Shown: positions 1 through 5,479 of the stretch, one piece after another
How the letters are laid out: every line of letters begins with the position of its first letter
Position numbering within the stretch: the first letter of the stretch is position 1
Source of the DNA: Balneolales bacterium
Lineage (GTDB): Bacteria; Bacteroidota; Rhodothermia; Balneolales; Natronogracilivirgulaceae
NCBI GenBank assembly: GCA_007135895.1
Contig: SLHZ01000264.1
Coordinates: forward strand, 1-5,664
Direction of reading: 5' to 3'
DNA: 5,664 nucleotides
The notes under the pieces: model-generated
Told to the model about the DNA's origin: nothing
Database searches by the model: none
Seen by the model: only the letters and a program-made list of their open reading frames with translations
Made by a program: the position numbers and the translations under genes

Positions 1-1826
1 ACTTCGGGAGACAAGCCGGGATTGCCCACCATTTCGTAAGGGTCCTGTCCAACGGGGAAAAAGTTGATAAACCGTTCTATCAGACTACCGCTCCGCCGAG
101 TACGACCGATCCAGAAACCGGTTTCCATGTTTTCCCCCCAAATATCAAACGATCTGAGAGCACCTCCGCTGAGACTCGGGTTCACGTGGTTAACAAGGGT
201 TTGAGGATGTATCAAAGCGAATATCTGATCCGGATCCCGGATCTCCGCCCGGTTCCACTCCAGACGTCCTGACAGGACATAATTCCATCGGCCGGTGTGT
301 CTTTGATATTCACCGAAAAAGCCCGTTTTGATGATTTGTGCCTTTTGCCAGACATTATCCCGGAAAGCGCTGCCGGCCAGTGGTCCCGATATAAATTCCC
401 GGTCTCGTGTTCCCTTTGCTCCTTCCACCCTGAGATCCGAACCGGTGTAGAGTACCCCCTTGCCGGGCTTCCAGGTCCCTTCCGTTCTTCCGCCGTAATT
501 ATAGGTTTGAGCGGATGTCTCGGCATTGGCCATCCGCGTTTCCAAAGGTTTGAGATGATTGTTCATCAGATGATCGACCCATGAACCGAACAGGGTGGTG
601 TTCCATGACAGAAGTTTTTCACCGGAGATCCGAAAATCGTGCCGGGCATTCAGCATCCATGTGTCATCTCTTCGCAAGTCCATGGGCAAGGCCGGGAAAT
701 CGGCGTCAAGAGCCCGGTTATAGGTGCCGGAAATGCTGATTTTCTGGTTTGGGGTCGGTTTCAGTCCCACTCTGGCACCAAAGCTTCCCCGTGCGAAATC
801 CGCTTGTACGATATCGCCGCTGCCTGTTGTGTAGTTATCGCCTTGCGACCAGGCTCCAAAGAGACTTATATCATAAAAGGTGCCGCTGTATCCTGCTTGA
901 GTCTCGCTCCGGAGAATATTGCCGTTGCTTTCGTAGCCGGTAGATATTCTTCCGTAAATCGAAGTCTCCTCAGAAAAACGAAGCGGGGCCGGAATAAAAT
1001 TGATCGTGGCGCCAAAGCCACTGCCATAACGCAGCGCATAAGGGCCCTTGAGGATTTCAATCCTTTCCAGCATGTTGGGCGCCATTTGGCTGGTGGGCGG
1101 ATCCATCCGGTTCGGACATGCCGCCGTAGCACTTTGGGCTCCGTCCAGTACAATATTCAGCTGGTCGTATTTGAATCCCCGGAACACCGGATCAAAACCG
1201 TAGTTGCCGCTTTTTCGAATGCTGCTAAAAGCGGAGAAGTGATTGAGCAGCGTAGAGGCATCATGTGCCATTCTCTCCTGGTGGTCGATATGCTTTTTTT
1301 CCTCCGGTCTGGTCTTCGGCCGCAGGGCAACGATGGTCACCGGATACAGGTCGAAAGTAATGCTGCTGCGATGGTAAATCCCCTGTTCAACAAGTCGTTG
1401 TACTTTTTCATCCTTCCAGGTCCAGGAACCATAAGAGACATGCGATACTCTCATGATTTCACCTTCTCTATAATAGAAAGAGATGGTTCCGGCGGGATCC
1501 GAGACACCCCGCTGGTTTCCATACTCGAAAAAGGCGCCGGAGATCGGCATCAGATCGTCCTTATCACGCAAACGGATCTGTTGAGCCGTGGGAAGTGTTT
1601 CGGCCGTTGCCGACAGGGAGGCTAAAACGGAAGAGTTGAACCCCTTCGATTCGCCGGTTGAAGAAGCCTGTGCCAATACTGCCAGATCGGCCGGGCCCAG
1701 ACAGAAAAATGCCAGCAGGAAATATAAGAGCAGATGCGACAGACGATTGGAGAGGCTTTTTTTGAAGTGGTGTGTGAAGTGGTGGGCCGAAAGTTGATAC
1801 GAAACAGGGTGCCGAAACTGTTGCAT
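1..1826 (-). CDS. OprC/NosA-like copper TonB-dependent receptor, 3' end beyond window
   Basis: Outer-membrane beta-barrel receptor that likely imports copper with TonB energy. About 608 residues are visible with no stop before the left edge. From the ATG at 1826: a long n-region (1-30) rich in His, Arg and Lys; a hydrophobic core (about 32-44) with likely cleavage after VLAQA (50-54); a carboxypeptidase-regulatory-like domain (about 81-170, ISGAFFEYGNQRGVSD); a plug (about 185-280) with FRGFKYDQLNIVLDG and ERIEILKGPYALRYGSGFGA; then barrel, including a conserved-looking YEMVGNPGLSPE near 595-607. C237 and M241 (CPNRM) and H419 and M421 (HLM) match the CxxxM and HxM copper ligands of Pseudomonas OprC as I recall them. 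The 182-residue gap from Cys to His is close to the roughly 180 in OprC. The first ATG upstream of the signal peptide is at 1826. Another in-frame ATG at 1991 would add 55 repeat-derived residues. No Shine-Dalgarno is visible. The family call is strong; copper as substrate is inferred from the ligands. Confidence 0.93.
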   Translation of the reverse strand, partial: MQQFRHPVSYQLSAHHFTHHFKKSLSNRLSHLLLYFLLAFFCLGPADLAVLAQASSTGESKGFNSSVLASLSATAETLPTAQQIRLRDKDDLMPISGAFFEYGNQRGVSDPAGTISFYYREGEIMRVSHVSYGSWTWKDEKVQRLVEQGIYHRSSITFDLYPVTIVALRPKTRPEEKKHIDHQERMAHDASTLLNHFSAFSSIRKSGNYGFDPVFRGFKYDQLNIVLDGAQSATAACPNRMDPPTSQMAPNMLERIEILKGPYALRYGSGFGATINFIPAPLRFSEETSIYGRISTGYESNGNILRSETQAGYSGTFYDISLFGAWSQGDNYTTGSGDIVQADFARGSFGARVGLKPTPNQKISISGTYNRALDADFPALPMDLRRDDTWMLNARHDFRISGEKLLSWNTTLFGSWVDHLMNNHLKPLETRMANAETSAQTYNYGGRTEGTWKPGKGVLYTGSDLRVEGAKGTRDREFISGPLAGSAFRDNVWQKAQIIKTGFFGEYQRHTGRWNYVLSGRLEWNRAEIRDPDQIFALIHPQTLVNHVNPSLSGGALRSFDIWGENMETGFWIGRTRRSGSLIERFINFFPVGQDPYEMVGNPGLSPE

Positions 1827-2036
1827 GATGAAGTGTGGCAATTGATACGAAATACGTTGTCGAAACTGATATATGATGAAGTGTGGCAATTGATACGAAA
1901 TACTTTGTCGAAACTGATATATGAAGATGTGTGGCAAATGATCCGTAATACGTTGCCGAAACTGATGCGTAAAGATGGTATTGAAAACCATGATAATAAT
2001 CGGAATGAGAATGTCGGGAACGAAACTATGGGCTAA
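1734..2036 (+). other. Possible small repeat protein antisense to the receptor start
   Basis: An open frame of 100 codons from ATG 1734 to TAA 2034-2036 reads through the 48-bp array. The product is mostly a 16-residue repeat, LIYDEVWQLIRNTLSK and variants, with hydrophobic residues spaced as in an amphipathic helix, then a charged, Asn-rich tail. Differences between units include several synonymous changes in this frame (Ile, Arg, Thr, Asn codons) and conservative ones (Leu/Met, Ile/Met, Asp/Glu). Against it: its first 93 bases overlap the receptor N-terminus antisense, no ribosome binding site or promoter is visible, and I recognise no family. It may be a by-product of an in-frame repeat. 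Low confidence that it is made. Confidence 0.2.
1794..1985. repeat. 48-bp tandem repeat, four units, over the receptor start
   Basis: Four head-to-tail 48-bp units start at 1794, 1842, 1890 and 1938. Each opens with TTGATACGAAATA or a variant. Units 2 and 3 differ at three positions by hand alignment; units 1 and 4 are more diverged. A shorter degenerate copy may lie at about 1763-1793. The period is 16 codons and the array is open in the receptor frame on the minus strand (consensus YQFRQSISYQLPHFII) and in the codon-aligned plus frame (LIYDEVWQLIRNTLSK). The receptor ATG (1824-1826) exists because unit 1 carries CAT where units 2 and 3 carry TAT. The array fills most of the gap between the receptor start and the hydrolase stop. 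The rest of the gap (1986-2183) shows no convincing promoter, terminator or gene. Confidence 0.9.
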
Positions 2037-2183
2037 TTCATCTAATATATTGAAATTTGATGAGTGACTTCTTTCTTTGCTTCAAGTAAACCGGATGGCA
2101 TCCTGAATAGGAAGCGAGCGGTAACGATTGCGAGAACTCTGAGATTATGATATGGCCGAATAGCAGGAATGAATATGGCTTGC

Positions 2184-3554
2184 TTAACGCACCCGCACCA
2201 CCTTGAGATCTTCGTCAAGATCCACCACCGTCATGCCGATTCCGGGTGAAAGTTCCTGGTCGGGTGTCACATAGCGCAGGTCACGGATGAATACGCGCCA
2301 GCCATCGTCCAACCGGCGCACCTCATAGACGGGGAATCGCATCCAGCCGCGAAATCCCTGTACACCCGGTGCTTCAAGGGCTGCTTCCGCAATGGGATCC
2401 GGAGGTTGCACGGGCACAGGCGGACCAGTCAGCTCAAAACTACCAGGCCGCAGCCAGTTGATGGTGAACAGATAATAATAGTCAGGCGATGCGGCTACGC
2501 CGGAACGCATGAACGTCCGCGCCGGCAGGGGGTTGGGCATTACCTGTTCGACCATAATCCCTTGTGCCGCCAGGTGAGTGCGGGCGTGAGAGGCGGTTAT
2601 CCTGGCACCGGCAAACATGAAGGCCATATAGATCAGGGTGGCAGAAAGCAGCGTGAGTGCGGCCGGGTGGGTAATCCGGTAATGACGGCCGGTCCAGCGA
2701 AGCAGTATGATGACTCCGATTCCTGCCAGCCAGACGATTTTTGCGGATTTTGGCACCATATCGGTGACTGTGACCAATGCCGTGAGCGCTGTTCCGAGAA
2801 CAATCCATCCGGTGATTCCCGGCCAGGATTTCGATCGCGCCAGTACGACGCCCGCACCAGCCAGGAGCCACATCCAGGGATCAATGATGAACAGCGTGTC
2901 GCCATAGAACCAGGTATCGCTGAACGGCATGAGCAGTCGGATGCCGTAGGTGTTGACCCAGTCCAGCAGTGGGTGGCTCCAGACGCCGAGAAAAGCAATG
3001 CCCAAGAGTACGCCCGGCCTCAGTGGCGGCCTGTATGCTGCCCCGGAACTTCCGGGTTTCAGACTGTCGTCGGGTCGGGATGCTGTTCCAGTGGTGCCGG
3101 ATGTCAGTTTGTCGGCGGATCGGTATACTGTCCCGGAGGTGCCGGATGTCAGTTTGTCGGCGGATCGGGATGTTGTTCCGGACGTGTCGGATGCCAGACT
3201 TTCAACGGGTTTTGATGCCGGCAATCTCTGTTTCCTGTATCGAAGTAAACGGTTTCTATGTTTGAACCAACTATTCCTGAGTGGGAATCCCCGGACTCTC
3301 CAGTGTTGCATTAGTCGGTCGATGGCGAGCATCGAACCGGTGAGCAGAAATGGCCAGACCATCATCGCAAGGATCCCGTGCGTCCATCCCCGGCGCACCT
3401 GCAGGGCATAATCCTGACTGACAAACAGAGCCAGGGCGTCTACATCGGGGATATTGGCCCCGATGATCAGCGTGGCGGTTGCCAGAGCGGTTTTGCGCTT
3501 CAGGCCCGCCTCGGCCATGGTAGCCCCAAAAAGTGTATGAGCAAGAGGATCCAT
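2184..3554 (-). CDS. YdjM/DUF457-like membrane-bound metal-dependent hydrolase
   Basis: A 456-residue integral membrane protein of the YdjM/YbcI (DUF457) group, annotated as metal-dependent hydrolases; the true substrate is unknown. The ATG at 3554 gives the hallmark N-terminus MDPLAHTLFGA. Likely metal-site residues follow: H6, NIPDVDA (34-40), RRGWTHG (54-60), WSHPLLDWVNTYG (192-204) and FYGDTLFIIDPW (216-227). Predicted membrane segments lie near 60-78, 181-195, 221-238, 248-263, 272-286 and 297-316. A C-terminal soluble part (about 320-456) has GWMRFPVYEVRR and ends VVRVR. Between the first membrane block and residue 181 lies a very basic stretch (87-115), which by the positive-inside rule is cytoplasmic. 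It is followed by a Ser/Thr/Gly-rich repeat linker (120-179) that I do not expect in ordinary members. An extension to a TTG at 3650 is unlikely. The gene lies upstream of the receptor on the same strand, with a gap of about 357 bp that argues against tight coupling. Confidence 0.9.
   Translation of the reverse strand: MDPLAHTLFGATMAEAGLKRKTALATATLIIGANIPDVDALALFVSQDYALQVRRGWTHGILAMMVWPFLLTGSMLAIDRLMQHWRVRGFPLRNSWFKHRNRLLRYRKQRLPASKPVESLASDTSGTTSRSADKLTSGTSGTVYRSADKLTSGTTGTASRPDDSLKPGSSGAAYRPPLRPGVLLGIAFLGVWSHPLLDWVNTYGIRLLMPFSDTWFYGDTLFIIDPWMWLLAGAGVVLARSKSWPGITGWIVLGTALTALVTVTDMVPKSAKIVWLAGIGVIILLRWTGRHYRITHPAALTLLSATLIYMAFMFAGARITASHARTHLAAQGIMVEQVMPNPLPARTFMRSGVAASPDYYYLFTINWLRPGSFELTGPPVPVQPPDPIAEAALEAPGVQGFRGWMRFPVYEVRRLDDGWRVFIRDLRYVTPDQELSPGIGMTVVDLDEDLKVVRVR
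3018..3197 (-). repeat. 45-bp tandem repeat coding a Ser/Thr/Gly-rich linker
   Basis: Four 45-bp units inside the hydrolase gene (3197-3153, 3152-3108, 3107-3063, 3062-3018) encode 15-residue repeats, for example LTSGTSGTVYRSADK, at residues 120-179. The first two units share a stretch of about 30 identical bases on the plus strand (starting near 3094 and 3139), so they duplicated recently. The fourth unit is the most diverged and runs into the next membrane segment. The translation is hydrophilic and low in bulky residues, consistent with a flexible cytoplasmic loop. Confidence 0.9.
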
Positions 3555-3632
3555 TAATTTGGTAAAGGTTGTTAGCTGTTTTTTGTAACAAATTTTTATG
3601 AGAGTCGGTACGGGTGAAACCGTGCTCAGAGT

Positions 3633-3738
3633 GCACTTCAAGAGCAACAATGAATGTCAAGAGTATCAGTGTAAGTCAATGAGCATCATAACATATCAGA
3701 AAGTCAGAGCACTTCAAAGCGTATCAAAGAGCATCAGC
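3633..3738. repeat. Degenerate short repeats upstream of the hydrolase
   Basis: The sequence is built from variants of TCAAnGAGyATCA: near-copies begin at 3657 (TCAAGAGTATCAG), 3676 (TCAATGAGCATCAT) and 3724 (TCAAAGAGCATCAG), with a more distant TCAAAGCGTATCAA at 3714. GCACTTCAA occurs at 3633-3641 and 3709-3717. Spacing is irregular, so this is a decayed repeat or simple-sequence tract rather than a clean array. Its function is unknown; it lies about 80-185 bp upstream of the hydrolase start. Confidence 0.4.
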
Positions 3739-3809
3739 GCATGATTGTTTCGTCCACTTCCGACCGTTTCTTGCACACCCAACAACGGTCATACACTTTT
3801 CGTTTTATC

Positions 3810-3845
3810 GAAACCGCATCATGTGAAACCGTTTCGCCTGAAACC
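3810..3845. promoter_or_regulatory. GAAACC phased triplet with GAAACCGTTTC dyad, possible operator
   Basis: GAAACC occurs three times at exact 15-bp steps (3810, 3825, 3840). The middle copy continues into a perfect inverted repeat, GAAAC-C-GTTTC (3825-3835), that resembles the half-sites of LacI-family operators. It lies in the divergent intergenic region about 230 bp upstream of the dehydrogenase start. No regulator gene is in the window and the site is far from either start, so a regulatory role is only a suggestion. Confidence 0.2.
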
Positions 3846-4067
3846 AGAAAACGCAAGCGCAAGGTTGCATCGCATTGCCTTGAGTGGCATTACCCAATCA
3901 CAGTCTACATCTCGATCTGGCAGAAGGAACTTTTCCGGTTATTGCTTGTTTGTGTTATAGAAAGAGGCTTGAACGACTCCATATTGCGGTCTGGGAGCCT
4001 GAATTTATGTGACTTGTGATCCGGTTAAACAGAAGCGAATTAATTGGAAAGCAGATTGATACGAAAT

Positions 4068-4769
4068 ATGAAAAATTATCTTGTGATCGGCGCATCATCA
4101 GGTATAGGGAAGGAGCTGGTCGCCCTGTTATTGCGTGATGGTCACCGGGTTTATGGAACATACCGCAACACGCAAGTCCTGTCAAATGAAGAGGGTGTCA
4201 GCTATCATTTTCTTGATGTCATTCAGGAACCACTTAATACGGATTTTCTGCCTGAATCGCTTGACGGACTCGTCTATTGTCCGGGAGCCATCAACCTGCG
4301 ACCATTTGCCAGATTGAAGACCGAAAATTTCATAGGTGACTTTCAAGTCCAGGTTCTAGGTGCGGTGAAGCTCATACAGGCTGCCCTTCCTTTTCTCAGA
4401 AAATCCGGTTCGGCTTCCATTGTCTTATTTTCGACCGTCGCCGTAAAAACCGGCTTCAACTTCCACAGCCTGGTTTCAACCTCGAAAGGCGCGGTTGAAG
4501 GCCTTTCACGGGCACTTGCCGCCGAGTTTTCCCCGGGTATTCGGGTCAATTGCATTGCCCCCTCGATTACCGACACACCTCTCGCTTCGGGATTGCTGAA
4601 CACCGATGCCAAGCGGAAGGCCAATGCCGAACGGCATCCTCTAAAGAGAATCGGCTCCGCCAACGACATCGCCGAAATGGCCGCTTTTTTATTGTCAGAA
4701 AAATCGCAGTGGATAACCGGTCAGGTCGTAGGTGTTGATGGTGGAATCTCTTCGATCAAAACCATATAA
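4068..4769 (+). CDS. Short-chain dehydrogenase/reductase-like protein lacking the catalytic Tyr
   Basis: A 233-residue cytoplasmic Rossmann-fold protein of the short-chain dehydrogenase/reductase (SDR) family, of normal length. The nucleotide-binding motif GASSGIG is at residues 8-14. The usual NNAG motif is replaced by CPGAIN (71-76). The catalytic Ser fits S122 in FSTVA and the Lys fits K140, but the YxxxK motif reads VSTSK, with Val at 136 instead of Tyr. The cofactor loop NCIAPSITDTPL (161-172) and the end WITGQVVGVDGG (215-226) are typical. From memory, a set of Bacteroidota SDRs with FNFHS then Val/Ala-rich residues before SKGA shares this substitution, so it is probably a subfamily trait rather than decay. 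I chose ATG 4068, which gives the canonical short lead to GASSGIG, over a TTG at 4044. Substrate unknown. It probably precedes the Rieske gene in a loose operon; the gap to the Rieske ATG is 218 bp, partly A/G-rich, with no terminator seen. Confidence 0.93.
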   Translation: MKNYLVIGASSGIGKELVALLLRDGHRVYGTYRNTQVLSNEEGVSYHFLDVIQEPLNTDFLPESLDGLVYCPGAINLRPFARLKTENFIGDFQVQVLGAVKLIQAALPFLRKSGSASIVLFSTVAVKTGFNFHSLVSTSKGAVEGLSRALAAEFSPGIRVNCIAPSITDTPLASGLLNTDAKRKANAERHPLKRIGSANDIAEMAAFLLSEKSQWITGQVVGVDGGISSIKTI

Positions 4770-4987
4770 AACAATCGCATATACCCAATCCTTACAAACG
4801 GAGAAAGTGTTCAAACGAAAAGAAAGAAAGAAAAGTGAAAAACATCAAAAAGGACGAGAGATTAGTGAGTGAAACGATGAAGAATACAACAGTTACAGAC
4901 CAATCGAACAAGGATCTGGCAAATATGGATGCAGCGAAAACAAGAAATGTCGTTAACCGAACGGATGCCGCTGAAACACAAAACGGA

Positions 4988-5440
4988 ATGGCTCGCAAGG
5001 AGTTTCTACGGACAGCCGGCTCTGTCGCACTGTTTGCGTTCCTGGGTATTTCGCTCAAAAGCTGTAATGTGACCAGCTCGAATGACGACGAGCCACCTGA
5101 AAATGATGATGAGGCGATTACGATCGAAGGAAATATTGTGCGGCTAAATCTTGATGCTGTATCTCTGGCCGGACTGCGCCAGGCGGGTGGATGGATGGTG
5201 ATTGCCCGGGCTTCTCTTATCGTTGTGAACATCGATGGTGATCTCATTCGCGCTTTTACGGATGTTTGTCCCCATGCCGGATGCCGGGATAGCTGGAGAT
5301 ACGAAAGCAGCCGTTTTGTTTGCACGTGCCATAATTCCGTTTTTGAAAATGATGGGTCACTGGTGAGCGGACCCGCTCAGAGCAATCTTCCCGAGTTCGA
5401 GGTTCAAAGAGAAGGCAACCTGCTCACCATTATAAAATAA
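4988..5440 (+). CDS. Rieske [2Fe-2S] lipoprotein
   Basis: A 150-residue protein carrying a Rieske iron-sulfur cluster, which transfers electrons outside the cytoplasm. Box I is CPHAGC (94-99) and box II is CTCHNS (112-117). All four cluster ligands are present (C94, H96, C112, H115), as are C99 and C114, which form the disulfide in high-potential bc1/b6f-type Rieske proteins. A Pro-loop-like GPAQSNLP is at 128-135. The N-terminus has RKEFLR (3-8), a hydrophobic segment (10-23) and a lipobox-like LKSC with C26, then an acidic linker (32-42), so a lipid-anchored protein, possibly Tat-exported as is usual for Rieske proteins, is likely. I chose ATG 4988 because it puts the signal at the N-terminus. 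The frame is open back to GTG 4835 (51 more codons, with ATGs at 4877 and 4925), but that part is polar and family-unlike. No cytochrome b gene is in the window, so the partner is unknown. Confidence 0.93.
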   Translation: MARKEFLRTAGSVALFAFLGISLKSCNVTSSNDDEPPENDDEAITIEGNIVRLNLDAVSLAGLRQAGGWMVIARASLIVVNIDGDLIRAFTDVCPHAGCRDSWRYESSRFVCTCHNSVFENDGSLVSGPAQSNLPEFEVQREGNLLTIIK

Positions 5441-5479
5441 ATCCGTGACGATACCGGATCCATCTTCTAAAGATATAAT

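Larger units (their letters stand above)
3555..4067. other. Divergent intergenic region, no convincing gene
   Basis: This 513-bp region separates the minus-strand hydrolase from the plus-strand dehydrogenase, so it should hold both promoters. I could not place a good match to either the sigma-70 or the Bacteroidota TTTG / TAnnTTTG promoter. It contains degenerate short repeats (3633-3738) and a GAAACC array with a small dyad (3810-3845). GTGAAACCGT occurs at 3614-3623 and again at 3823-3832. A 92-codon plus frame from 3741 to 4019 looks unlike a protein and is not called. No tRNA or strong terminator hairpin is seen. Confidence 0.6.

Noticed and set aside
866..1153. Minus-strand frame of 95 codons within the receptor, suggesting a frameshift
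   Set aside because: It is a different minus frame. The receptor frame reads without interruption from 1826 to position 1, so no frameshift is needed.
639..1625. Long plus-strand open frame of 328 codons
   Set aside because: It is antisense to the receptor, whose minus frame reads clear plug and barrel motifs through the same DNA; the plus translation has no recognisable domain.
1794..1985. CRISPR array
   Set aside because: Units are contiguous with no unique spacers, and no cas genes are present.
2406..3215. Plus-strand frame of 269 codons ending in Cys/Gly-rich repeats
   Set aside because: Antisense to the hydrolase; the CQFVGGS-like repeat is just the 45-bp DNA repeat read in another frame.
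3555..3650. N-terminal extension of the hydrolase to TTG 3650
   Set aside because: The family begins at MDPLAHT, which is an ATG at 3554; the extension is unlike the family and would start at a rare codon.
3741..4019. Plus-strand frame of 92 codons in the divergent gap, including ET-x3 repeats
   Set aside because: Composition and pattern are not protein-like, there is no ribosome binding site, and no family is recognised. Kept only as a note that the 15-bp GAAACC steps preserve its frame.
4044..4067. TTG 4044 as the dehydrogenase start
   Set aside because: The ATG at 4068 gives the normal short lead to the GASSGIG motif; the extra eight residues add nothing typical.
5441..5459. ATCCG...CGGAT hairpin after the Rieske stop as a terminator
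   Set aside because: Only a 5-bp stem with a 9-base loop and no T-run; the next gene starts 39 bp after the stop and is likely co-transcribed.
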